The notes: generated from the sequence alone by a model not told the origin. 6,435 nt of DNA from Opitutaceae bacterium (GCA_025352845.1 JANXSC010000221.1:1-6435); one strand, 5' to 3'; positions 1 through 5,635 are shown, counted from the stretch's first letter. Translations and numbers: made by a program.

Positions 1-1286
1 GGCGCCGCGTGAGCCAATTCCACGGGCGGGACGCCCGTGCCACGCCCGAACCATTGCCAGTCGCGCAATCCCGCTTTCGCGGGATTCTCGCGCACGTAGC
101 CGGTTGCGTGAAGATAGTCCGCCTCGTCACGAATCAGATGATCGTAATATTCCGGCTGCCAAAACTCTCCAGTCAGACCCAGCCGCCGGTTGACCTCCTT
201 TGCGGTGTAGGACTTCCAGCTGTGTAGAATCTTGTCCAGACGATGGCCGTTGAGCGGGCGAACTACGGCATGAACGTGATTGGGCATCACGCACCAGTCG
301 TGTAATTCGTAGCGGTCACCGTCGAAATGTCGCAACGCTCCGGCGACCAGCGCGGCCACGTCCGGTCGGCGCAAATGGCAGGCCCCGCTACCGGAATCAA
401 GAAAGGCTTCGATTTTTTCCGAATGCAGCCGGAACAGTCGTTCGTCTTCATGCGCCGATAGGGGCCGGCCCTGTTGGCGCGCGCGAATCTCGATCCAAGC
501 GCGCTCGTCCTGCCAGGCTTCGACCGCAGAGGGCGGTAGCGAATCACCTAGGCGGAATGTTACCGCGTAGATTCCATCCTCGCGCGTCCAGTGCGGAAGG
601 TATGCACCACGCCTTATCTCAATGGGGGCCGTGGCACGGGCGTCTGGCCCGTGATCTGGTGCCGCGTGAGCCAATTCCACGGGCGGGACGCCCGTGCCAC
701 GTTCGCTGTCGTCACCGTCGCCATAGTTGAAACCGCGAAACTTCTGGTGCGCACGCCACACCCGCAGCGCCAGCGCGGTGAGATCGGCATCGGGGGCGAC
801 GAGCAAGTTGGCGACCGCCGTGGTGGTCGTGCCGGCGAGCGCCACCTGCCAGCGTGGGACAAACGCGAAGGCGGCGGGAAACGGCTCGCCCGGCTCGACC
901 TCGTCGTGAAACGCGAAGCCTGCGAAAAAATGCGGCCCGCCGAAGGGCGCGGTCACATCGCCCACCGCAATCGTGTGCGCGATCATCTCGGTGGCCCAGC
1001 GCTGCACCGCGGCGAAGCGTTGCGGACCGTGTGCCTCAAACGCCGCGGCGATTTCGGCGCCGGCGATCGCGGTTTCGATGGCGGGGCGCTCGGCGTAGAA
1101 ATGCGGCTCGCCGGGCTCGAAGATCGACTCGAGCACGGCGAGCGGATCGAGGGCGTCGACCGCGAGCGAGATGCTCACGAGCTTGGCGTGACCGTCGCGC
1201 ACGGCCGCAGCGCGGCACTCGCCGAGAAACGCCAGCAACGCCTCGGGTGAGGCGTTTTCCGTGGGATTCAGCGGGAGAATCGTCAT
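1..1286 (-). CDS. menF: Isochorismate synthase N-terminal domain continuing in frame into a RAYT transposase (5' part; runs off the left edge)
   Basis: Isochorismate synthase converts chorismate to isochorismate at the entry to menaquinone synthesis, in the cytoplasm. From ATG at 1286 the frame is open for 428 codons with no stop before the edge. Residues 1-195 resemble the N-terminal domain of MenF/EntC-type enzymes: HFYAERP (62-68), the GGPHFFAGFAF stretch (116-126) and the FAFVPRW strand (140-146). The catalytic chorismate-binding domain of about 250 residues is not in the window and would have to lie beyond the left edge. Residues 196-209 are encoded by a 41-bp repeat (RGTGVPPVELAHAA). 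Residues about 226-412 are a RAYT transposase, and the repeat recurs at 415-428. The break falls just after FNYGDGDDSE, where the linker to the catalytic domain would be expected. No strong Shine-Dalgarno precedes the ATG. The gene lies 64 bp downstream of metG on the same strand. The MenF assignment is from recalled family patterns. The continuous frame is read directly. Whether the product works is unknown. Confidence 0.7.
   Translation of the reverse strand, partial: MTILPLNPTENASPEALLAFLGECRAAAVRDGHAKLVSISLAVDALDPLAVLESIFEPGEPHFYAERPAIETAIAGAEIAAAFEAHGPQRFAAVQRWATEMIAHTIAVGDVTAPFGGPHFFAGFAFHDEVEPGEPFPAAFAFVPRWQVALAGTTTTAVANLLVAPDADLTALALRVWRAHQKFRGFNYGDGDDSERGTGVPPVELAHAAPDHGPDARATAPIEIRRGAYLPHWTREDGIYAVTFRLGDSLPPSAVEAWQDERAWIEIRARQQGRPLSAHEDERLFRLHSEKIEAFLDSGSGACHLRRPDVAALVAGALRHFDGDRYELHDWCVMPNHVHAVVRPLNGHRLDKILHSWKSYTAKEVNRRLGLTGEFWQPEYYDHLIRDEADYLHATGYVRENPAKAGLRDWQWFGRGTGVPPVELAHAA
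4..44. repeat. 41-bp direct repeat, left copy, with REP-like hairpin
   Basis: Identical over 41 bp to 661-701. It contains the palindrome CACGGGCG-GGA-CGCCCGTG (21-39, 8-bp arms, 3-nt loop) preceded by GCCGCGTGAGCCAATTC. Read on the minus strand in the long frame it encodes RGTGVPPVELAHAA. The match may continue past position 4 towards the window edge: bases 1-2 also agree and base 3 differs. Confidence 0.95.
635..653. repeat. Diverged REP-like hairpin next to the RAYT 5' end
   Basis: CACGGGC (635-641) and GCCCGTG (647-653) form 7-bp arms around a 5-nt loop, followed by GATCTGGTGCCGCG leading into the 661-701 repeat. It looks like a decayed copy of the same palindrome, and on the minus strand it reads GPDARAT in the open frame. 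REP hairpins close to the RAYT gene are the normal arrangement for this family. Confidence 0.75.
661..701. repeat. 41-bp direct repeat, right copy, with REP-like hairpin
   Basis: Exact match to 4-44, in the same orientation and the same reading frame (offset 657 bp, which is 219 codons). It marks the junction between the MenF-like coding sequence and the RAYT module. The hairpin arms are at 678-685 and 689-696. Confidence 0.95.
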
Positions 1287-1300
1287 TGGAGGCTTTGCTG

Positions 1301-1349
1301 TGTAGCCGGGGTCGCCGACCCCGGACCGGCCTCAGCGAGGCCGGCTACA
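1301..1349. repeat. Bipartite hairpin repeat (TGTAGCCGG...CCGGCTACA) between metG and menF
   Basis: Nine-bp inverted outer ends (1301-1309 and 1341-1349) enclose two perfect 8-bp hairpins, each with a 3-nt loop: CCGGGGTC/GACCCCGG (1306-1313, 1317-1324) and CCGGCCTC/GAGGCCGG (1326-1333, 1337-1344). It fills almost the whole metG-menF gap and directly follows the metG stop on the minus strand. It could fold in a read-through transcript, but no T-run follows, so I do not call it a terminator. It has the same architecture as the elements at 4353-4412 and 5510-5568. Confidence 0.85.
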
Positions 1350-1350
1350 G

Positions 1351-2898
1351 TCACTTCTTCTCCGGCGGCGCGGGCCGCGGAAAAAGCACGAGCGCCTCGG
1401 CGAATTTGCATCCGGCAAGCTTCGTGCCCCATTCCAGTTCACTCTCCCACTTAGGGCCAGGCGTATAGCCCAAGACGGCGTTGATTTTCTCGGTCGTGGA
1501 TGGAATTATGTGCTGCATCGCAGCAACCGCTAGGCGTAGAGCCTCAGCCATCGTCGCGAGTGACGTGCGCAGGAGGGATTGATCCTTGGGGTCGGTAGAC
1601 TTGCCGAGTTTCCACGGCGCGCGCTTCTCGATATAGGCGTTGGTCTCGGTGAGAAACACCATCGTGCGCTCTAGCGCGTAGTGAAACTGAAACCCTTCAT
1701 TCATTTTAACGAGGTCTCTTCGGAGCATCTCCCACTTCACTGTGAGTTCCAACTCGTCCACGTTCGCTGAGTCACGGAGATCAACCTCCGCCGCCGGCAG
1801 CACGCCGGCCGCGAAGCGCGTCGTCATGTTGAGCGTGCGGTTCACGAGGTTGCCGAGGTTGTTCGCGAGTTCGCTGTTGTAGCGCACGAGGAATTGCTCG
1901 CGGGTGAAGTCGCTGTCCTGCCCGACGTTCATCTCGCGAATCAGGAAATACCGGAAGGCGTCCACGCCGAATTCCTCGACGAGGTCGAGCGGGTTGAGCG
2001 CGTTGCCGGTGCTCTTGGACATCTTGGCGCCGCGTTGCAGCCACCAGCCGTGCGCGATGATGCCCTTGGGCAATGCGAGGCCGGCCGCGTGCAGCATGAT
2101 CGGCCAGTAAACGGCGTGCGGCGGCACGAGAATGTCTTTGCCAATGACGTGATAGGTCGCCGGCCACACGCCGGGTAGGTCGGCGACGGCCGAGTAGTAA
2201 TTTATCAGCGCATCGAACCACACGTAGGTCACGTAGTCCGCGTCGAACGGCAGCTCGATGCCCCATTCGAGCCGCTCGCGTGGGCGCGAGATGCAGAGAT
2301 CGTTGAGCGGCTCTTTCAGGAATTCGACGACCTGCTTCTGGCGAAACGCCGGGAAGATGAAATTCGGGTTTTGCTCGTAGAACTCCACCAGCCACGCCTG
2401 ATACTGCTTCAGTTTGAAAAAGTAATTCGATTCCACGATCTCCGTGACCTCGCCGAAGATCTCGGGCCACGAGCCGTCGGGCAGGCGGTCCTTGTCTTGA
2501 AGGAACTGCTCCTGCCGCGTGGAGTAAAAGCCTCGATACTCGGCCTGGTAGATTTCGCCCTTGTCGAAGAGCTGCTGGAGCACGGCCTGCACGACTTTTT
2601 TGTGCCGCACCTCGGTGGTGCGGATGAAGTCGTCGTTCGAGATGTTCAGCTTCGGCAGCAGCGCGCGAAATTCTGCGCTCACTTCGTCGCAAAATTGCTG
2701 GGGCGGTATGCCCCTCTTCTTCGCGCTGGCCTGCACTTTTTGCCCGTGCTCGTCGACGCCAGTGAGGAAGTGCACCTGGTCGCCCATCTGCCGCCGGAAA
2801 CGCGCAATGACGTCCGTCAGCACCTTTTCATAGGCGTGGCCTAGGTGGGGCGAACCGTTCACGTAATCAATGGCGGTCGTGATGTAGAAGGACTTCAT
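1351..2898 (-). CDS. metG: Methionyl-tRNA synthetase
   Basis: Cytoplasmic class I aminoacyl-tRNA synthetase that charges tRNA-Met with methionine using ATP. The 515 residues contain the N-terminal ITTAIDYVNGSPHLGHAYEK with the HIGH-type signature HLGH (18-21). They also contain the connective-peptide region FYSTRQEQFLQ (124-134), in which the zinc-binding cysteines of some MetRS types are absent, and the KMSKS loop at 292-296 in GAKMSKSTGN. The helical anticodon-binding domain follows (about 340-490), with NNLGNLVNR and an APWKL motif. The protein ends about where short-form MetRS proteins end; no C-terminal Trbp111-like tRNA-binding domain is present. The ATG at 2898 gives the standard family N-terminus, although no clear Shine-Dalgarno precedes it. 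The start lies back to back with the response regulator region, leaving little promoter space. The distal part (about 1440-1780) reads somewhat less GC-rich than the catalytic part. Confidence in function is high. Confidence 0.97.
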   Translation of the reverse strand: MKSFYITTAIDYVNGSPHLGHAYEKVLTDVIARFRRQMGDQVHFLTGVDEHGQKVQASAKKRGIPPQQFCDEVSAEFRALLPKLNISNDDFIRTTEVRHKKVVQAVLQQLFDKGEIYQAEYRGFYSTRQEQFLQDKDRLPDGSWPEIFGEVTEIVESNYFFKLKQYQAWLVEFYEQNPNFIFPAFRQKQVVEFLKEPLNDLCISRPRERLEWGIELPFDADYVTYVWFDALINYYSAVADLPGVWPATYHVIGKDILVPPHAVYWPIMLHAAGLALPKGIIAHGWWLQRGAKMSKSTGNALNPLDLVEEFGVDAFRYFLIREMNVGQDSDFTREQFLVRYNSELANNLGNLVNRTLNMTTRFAAGVLPAAEVDLRDSANVDELELTVKWEMLRRDLVKMNEGFQFHYALERTMVFLTETNAYIEKRAPWKLGKSTDPKDQSLLRTSLATMAEALRLAVAAMQHIIPSTTEKINAVLGYTPGPKWESELEWGTKLAGCKFAEALVLFPRPAPPEKK

Positions 2899-2932
2899 GT
2901 CGAGCTGGCCAACAAAACGCGGGCGGGATCAA

Positions 2933-3571
2933 ATGTCGAAAGTTTTGACGTGCCGCGCCACCCGCCACGCTGCGTCGCGATTTCGCATGAATCTCCTGCC
3001 GTGTTCCGTAGCGATGGCGCTATTCGTTGTGCTCGCTGCCAACGTCGCGCAAGGTATAGCCGCCAGCGCGCGGTTGAAACCCGACGTCGTGCTGCTCGAC
3101 ATCCGCCTGCCCGATGGCACCGGCATCGATGCCTGCCCCGCGATCCTGAAAAATTCGCCCGAGTCGCGCGTCCTGATTCTGACCTCGGTGCTCGACGACA
3201 CGGTCGTCGACGATGCCATTCGCGCCGGAGCCCACGGCTACCTGCTCAAGGAGATTGACGGCCGCGCTCTGGTGGCCGCCATCCGCGACGTGGCCGCCGG
3301 AAGATCCACCCTCGACCCCGCCATCACCGTCCGCGTGATGCAGATCGTGAAAGGCGGCGGCACGACGCGCGACGTGCTCGCGATCCTTTCGCCGCAGGAG
3401 CGCCGCGTGCTCGCGCTCATCGCGGAAGGTTGCACCAACAAGGAAGTCGCCGCCCAACTCGGGTTGAGCGAGAAGACCGTGAAGAACTACCTCAGCACCG
3501 TCTTCGAGAAACTCCACGTGTCACGCCGGTCAGAAGCGGCTGTGATCTACGCGCAGCAGAAGAAACCGTAA
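2933..3571 (+). CDS. LuxR-type response regulator, DevR/DosR-like, with degenerate receiver N-terminus
   Basis: Two-component transcription regulator of the NarL/LuxR class. From ATG 2933 (212 residues, close to DosR length) the phospho-acceptor is D56 in KPDVVLLDIRLPDGTG. The conserved switch Thr is in VLILTS (about 84) and the conserved Lys in GYLLKE (106). A LuxR helix-turn-helix spans about 152-205 (LSPQERRVLALIAEG, then TNKEVAAQLGLSEKTVKNYLS). The GRSTLDP linker and TVKNYLS recognition helix are DosR-like. The first strand begins correctly as MSKVL, but the paired acidic residues (normally VDDH) and helix 1 are not recognisable up to about residue 36, where LAANVAQGIA resumes the family pattern. 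Without the acidic pocket, Mg-dependent phosphorylation should fail, so the protein may be phosphorylation-independent or a pseudogene. The frame is open from 2897, but 2933 gives the canonical MSKVL start, the normal spacing to D56 and a GGGA just upstream. No histidine kinase gene is in the window. Confidence 0.8.
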   Translation: MSKVLTCRATRHAASRFRMNLLPCSVAMALFVVLAANVAQGIAASARLKPDVVLLDIRLPDGTGIDACPAILKNSPESRVLILTSVLDDTVVDDAIRAGAHGYLLKEIDGRALVAAIRDVAAGRSTLDPAITVRVMQIVKGGGTTRDVLAILSPQERRVLALIAEGCTNKEVAAQLGLSEKTVKNYLSTVFEKLHVSRRSEAAVIYAQQKKP

Positions 3572-3620
3572 GGAGCGAAATGGTGCCTGTGCTTGTGGGC
3601 AGATGAGGCGGGTGAAATCG

Positions 3621-3649
3621 CGATGTCGTCGCGCCATGCTCTGACATCG
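3621..3649 (+). terminator. Possible stem-loop after the response regulator
   Basis: CGATGTC (3621-3627) and GACATCG (3643-3649) form a 7-bp stem with a 15-nt loop, 50 bp after the regulator stop, followed only by TTTCC. The stem is short, the loop large and the T-run poor, so this is a weak candidate. The rest of 3572-3695 shows nothing else I can name. Confidence 0.25.
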
Positions 3650-3695
3650 TTTCCGGTTGAATCGAAAAATGGGATCTCAGTGGCTCAGTCCGGTG

Positions 3696-4205
3696 TTAGC
3701 CATGTTTAGGTTTATAGATTGATGTGATCTTGCACCCTTCAACGTGAGCATCATTCCCGTGCGATCTTATTAATTCCTCCTGGATTTCTTCAATTACGGC
3801 CCGGCTACCAATCAAACCGGAGCTAGAAATCGAACGATTAATAATCTCCGTGTCATTCCCCCAATTGGTAAGCAATGACACATCATTATAACCGTCGATT
3901 AGGTCATATCCTAAAAACTCAAGCGACTTTTCGTCATGCTCGTCGAATGCGACACCGATCAAATCTCCCTTTCCGAGCTTTTCTCTTTTCTTTTCGGAGT
4001 AAGCTAGCTCGGTAAAATAATGAAGCATGAAATTTTCGTTCACGATGTGCGGCCAATCTTCGTCACTTGGTTTTGCGCATAAACTGGGCCGCAAGATCCT
4101 GTCGATGGAATCGAAACGTTCGAATTGTATGCCACGCCATGCACAATATTTCGTCCATCGTTCGCCATCCGCAGGCGAGAAGCTTTCGATTATGGTGTAA
4201 AGCAT
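3696..4205 (-). CDS. Hypothetical protein, AT-richer orphan gene
   Basis: I do not recognise a named family. The 169-residue product begins MLYTIIESFSPADGERW and has no signal peptide or membrane segment, so it is likely cytoplasmic. It is acidic in the middle and has a central LGYDLIDGYNDVSLLTNWG block (about 107-125). The C-terminal half holds a helix rich in I/E (VIEEIQEELIRSHG) followed by AHVEGCKITSIYK. The DLID...S.LTN core and the closing HA..C.I..I pattern loosely recall small uncharacterised proteins with ALTNCGGF-type motifs, some of which resemble toxin-immunity proteins; this is a weak recollection only. Base composition and codon use (ATA, TTA, AGA, AAT) differ sharply from the GC-rich neighbours, which suggests horizontal acquisition. 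It is a single gene with no partner toxin visible. An A-rich stretch rather than a clear Shine-Dalgarno precedes the ATG. The stop codon lies within a TGGCTAAC octamer that recurs upstream. Confidence 0.7.
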   Translation of the reverse strand: MLYTIIESFSPADGERWTKYCAWRGIQFERFDSIDRILRPSLCAKPSDEDWPHIVNENFMLHYFTELAYSEKKREKLGKGDLIGVAFDEHDEKSLEFLGYDLIDGYNDVSLLTNWGNDTEIINRSISSSGLIGSRAVIEEIQEELIRSHGNDAHVEGCKITSIYKPKHG

Positions 4206-4207
4206 TT

Positions 4208-4259
4208 TTTGGCTAACAGGTAATAACCAACTTCGTTTTGGTCATCTTGTTTGGCTAAC
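4208..4259. repeat. Paired TTTGGCTAAC decamers upstream of the orphan gene
   Basis: The decamer TTTGGCTAAC occurs at 4208-4217 and 4250-4259, 42 bp apart in direct orientation, in the AT-rich leader of the 3696-4205 gene. The core octamer TGGCTAAC appears inverted at 3695-3702, overlapping the gene's stop codon. The octamers therefore bracket the gene in opposite orientation. They could be recombination or regulatory sites, or chance. Confidence 0.45.
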
Positions 4260-4322
4260 TTGGGAGCGGCGTTTTGGGATTCAAGCCGGATTCAGCTGAG
4301 CAGACGGGAGGTCCGGGGCGTG

Positions 4323-4340
4323 TCTTAGTTTTCTGCCAAT
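4323..4340. repeat. Isolated arm related to the 5702-5786 element
   Basis: Matches 5705-5722 at 16 of 18 positions, sharing AGTTTTCTGC exactly. The partner inverted arm and REP hairpins are absent here, so it looks like a fragment of that repeat family. Confidence 0.5.
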
Positions 4341-4352
4341 CGGGATTCCGTC

Positions 4353-4412
4353 GTAGGGGCGCGCCTCGTGCGCGCCCTCTGCAAACCGGGCGCGGATAAG
4401 CCACGCTCCTAC
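4353..4412. repeat. GTAGG...CCTAC bipartite hairpin repeat
   Basis: Inverted ends GTAGG (4353-4357) and CCTAC (4408-4412). The left hairpin is GGGCGCGC-CTCGT-GCGCGCCC (4357-4377, perfect 8-bp arms). The right half forms an imperfect hairpin, GCGCGG-ATAAG-CCACGC, with one mismatch. Same outline as 1301-1349 and 5510-5568. Confidence 0.7.
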
Positions 4413-4471
4413 AGAAACCACGGCCTGCGCAAGAAAGTGGGATGCGCTCGGAATCAGGTTGGGTTGAGCCG

Positions 4472-4496
4472 GCCATTGCTTTTCAAATGCAATGGC
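4472..4496 (-). terminator. Possible stem-loop terminator of the epimerase-like gene
   Basis: GCCATTGC and GCAATGGC form a perfect 8-bp stem with a 9-nt loop, 16 bp after the stop codon of the 4513-5397 gene. Position fits a transcription end, but no T-run follows on the minus strand, so it may be only a processing or stabilising hairpin. Confidence 0.4.
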
Positions 4497-4512
4497 GAGC
4501 CGACTTCTTGGA

Positions 4513-5397
4513 TCATCGCGACGCTTTGAGCTGCGTTGCGAGGCGTTCGAGTCCATCGAGGTTCTTCTTAAGGCCCACCTCGGCATCGACGTCGGTGCGG
4601 TGGTTCAGCACGCCGACGAGTCCGCGCCAGCCGCTCGTTTGAATGGTGCGCATCAGACCCAGCTCGCGATCGCCTTCGCCGAGGTAGAGGAGCTTTTTGT
4701 CCTGCTTGTCGCCGCCGTCGATCATGCCGTTGAGGTTCACGGCGAAGACGTGCGGCTGAATTTGCGGCCACACTGCCGCGAAACGCGCGAGGTGATCGTG
4801 ACCGTGGTGGAAATTGTAGACGAGGCCGACGTTGGTGCAGCCGTCGCGCTTCAGGCGCGTGACGAGCGCGAGCTGGTTCTCGGGCTCGCCGAACCAACTG
4901 CCGTGATTGTAGAGTCCGACTTGGCAGCCGAGCTTCGCCGCCGCGTCGATGATGGGGCGCAGCCGGGCGATTTCGGTTTCGATGCGCAGCTGCTTTTCGG
5001 CGGCGGTCGTGGGCGCGCCGCCGCCGGTGACCCAGAGCTGCGGATGAATCCCGTGCCGCGCGATCACGTCGAGGATGAGGCGGGCGTCTTTGTTTAGAGT
5101 CGTCGGAAACCACCACGCGACGATCTCGATGCGGTGCTGCTGCATCGTGGCGACCTCGGTGTCGAACGACGCGACGTGCTCGGCGCGCCAGTCGTAGGCG
5201 AGGCGCCGAATTCCCAGCCGGTTGAGCATCTCGGCGCGCGCGGCCGAGTCGCGCTTCTGGGCATCGTAGGGCACGATGCACCAGGCGACGACATCGGCGC
5301 GGTTCCAAGGGTCGGCGGCCAGCGCGGCCGCAAGGGCCGCGGCCCAGACGAAGAGGGTGGCGACAAAAACGAGGGCGATGCGGAGGGGAGGACGCAT
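4513..5397 (-). CDS. Exported sugar phosphate isomerase/epimerase-like TIM-barrel protein
   Basis: A 294-residue protein of the xylose isomerase-like TIM-barrel superfamily (AP endonuclease 2 fold). Members usually isomerise or epimerise sugars with a divalent metal; the substrate here is unknown. ATG 5397 is chosen because it gives a signal peptide: RPPLR, then a hydrophobic run IALVFVATLFVWAAALAAALA ending near residue 28 before DPWNR. An upstream GTG at 5454 would bury that signal behind 19 extra residues. Family-like blocks are YNHGSWFGEPENQ (163-175), VGLVYNFHHGHDHL (190-203), VFAVNLNGM (217-225), LGEGDREL (239-246) and GVLNHRTDVDAE (262-273). H165, E171, H198, H200 and N221 are candidate metal or substrate ligands by analogy. 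Export fits secreted epimerase-like proteins common in PVC bacteria. It is divergent from the dehydrogenase at 5864. No Shine-Dalgarno is evident. Fold and export are confident; the reaction is not. Confidence 0.88.
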   Translation of the reverse strand: MRPPLRIALVFVATLFVWAAALAAALAADPWNRADVVAWCIVPYDAQKRDSAARAEMLNRLGIRRLAYDWRAEHVASFDTEVATMQQHRIEIVAWWFPTTLNKDARLILDVIARHGIHPQLWVTGGGAPTTAAEKQLRIETEIARLRPIIDAAAKLGCQVGLYNHGSWFGEPENQLALVTRLKRDGCTNVGLVYNFHHGHDHLARFAAVWPQIQPHVFAVNLNGMIDGGDKQDKKLLYLGEGDRELGLMRTIQTSGWRGLVGVLNHRTDVDAEVGLKKNLDGLERLATQLKASR

Positions 5398-5478
5398 GGC
5401 GCAACGTCGCGGGCTGGCGCGGGCGAGGCGAGGTTTTAGCGACACCCGCTTCACGCCAAGGTCTCAGCTCACTTTTTT

Positions 5479-5506
5479 GCACGCTTCCTTGAGAGGAAAC
5501 GCGTGC
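5479..5506. repeat. Long stem-loop GCACGC-TTCCT...AGGAA-GCGTGC
   Basis: Stem of 6 plus 5 bp (5479-5489 with 5494-5498 and 5501-5506), a 4-nt loop and a 2-nt bulge. A run of T lies before it on the plus strand (5473-5478), so neither strand shows the hairpin-then-T order of an intrinsic terminator. It sits about 80 bp upstream of the epimerase-like start. Confidence 0.6.
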
Positions 5507-5509
5507 AAC

Positions 5510-5568
5510 GTAGCACGGGCAGCCTGCCCGTGCTGGGTCGATCAACGCGGTCAGGCTGACCGCGCTAC
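5510..5568. repeat. GTAG...CTAC element with two near-perfect palindromes
   Basis: GTAG (5510-5513) and CTAC (5565-5568) bound two palindromes: AGCACGGGCAG-C-CTGCCCGTGCT (5512-5534, 11-bp arms) and CGCGGTCAG-G-CTGACCGCG (5546-5564, 9-bp arms). An 11-nt spacer starting GGGTCGATCAA separates them. The layout resembles bacterial BIME-type paired REP sequences and matches the elements at 1301-1349 and 4353-4412. Confidence 0.85.
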
Positions 5569-5602
5569 ATCAGGCGTCGGTCACCGCGGCAAAAAAATGA
5601 GC

Positions 5603-5635
5603 TGCGCCCTTCGCGCCAAGGTCGCCAAGGGCGCA
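5603..5635. repeat. Stem-loop TGCGCCCTT...AAGGGCGCA
   Basis: Nine-bp perfect arms (5603-5611 and 5627-5635) around a 15-nt loop. Its minus-strand reading (SLRPWRPWR) is a string I associate with intergenic repeats that are often mis-called as genes. Confidence 0.65.

Larger units (their letters stand above)
4..701 (-). mobile_element. REP-associated tyrosine transposase (RAYT, Y1/HUH family) bracketed by REP-like direct repeats
   Basis: RAYTs are single-domain HUH nucleases thought to move REP palindromes by cutting single-stranded DNA. Numbered in the long minus-strand frame, the domain starts at RGAYLPHW (226-233) followed by GIYAVTFRLGDSLP, the usual RAYT N-terminus. The HUH motif is WCVMPNHVH (331-339, with H337 and H339). 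FWQPEYYDHLIRDE (375-388) carries the candidate catalytic tyrosine (Y380 or Y381), and GYVRENPAKAGL gives the typical C-terminal helix. All expected blocks are present with no stop or frameshift. There is no in-frame ATG between the upstream repeat and the HUH motif; the only ATG is M334 inside that motif. Translation therefore depends on the menF start or on a non-ATG codon such as GTG in the repeat. Codons such as CTA, TTA, ATA and AGG occur here but not in the menF part, consistent with separate origin. A 41-bp repeat borders each side. The family call is strong; current activity is unknown. Confidence 0.88.
4206..4512. other. Gene-free spacer with repeats
   Basis: No credible coding frame. 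It holds the decamer pair (4208-4259), a remnant of the inverted-repeat element arm (4323-4340), a GTAG...CTAC bipartite repeat (4353-4412) and a stem-loop (4472-4496). The composition changes from AT-rich on the left (to about 4260) to GC-rich on the right, marking one edge of the probable acquired island. Confidence 0.6.

Noticed and set aside
9..227. A short plus-strand frame starting MSQFHGRDARAT
   Set aside because: It lies antisense to the RAYT domain, which has clear family motifs; the apparent protein start is the repeat.
591..1250. A long plus-strand open frame containing FHGRDARAT
   Set aside because: It is antisense to the MenF-like frame, its residues are Arg/Gly/His-rich in the manner of GC-rich shadow frames, and HGRDARAT is simply the REP repeat translated.
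1781..2692. A 303-codon minus-strand frame inside metG, rich in Arg and Ala
   Set aside because: Out-of-frame shadow of metG, which holds the HLGH and KMSKS signatures.
3020..3517. A minus-strand frame of 165 codons opposite the response regulator
   Set aside because: The plus strand carries recognisable receiver and LuxR HTH motifs; this is the complement in a GC-rich gene.
3690..4260. Integron gene cassette with an attC site
   Set aside because: The TGGCTAAC octamers resemble attC cores (RYYYAAC/GTTRRRY), but each misses one position of the consensus, and no paired core lies downstream of the gene within 3572-3695.
5479..5506. Intrinsic terminator
   Set aside because: The T-run lies before the stem on the plus strand and becomes an A-run after it on the minus strand, so neither strand has hairpin followed by U-run.
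4568..5545. A 325-codon minus-strand frame overlapping the epimerase-like gene
   Set aside because: Arg/Pro-rich shadow frame; the frame ending at 4513 carries the family motifs and signal peptide.
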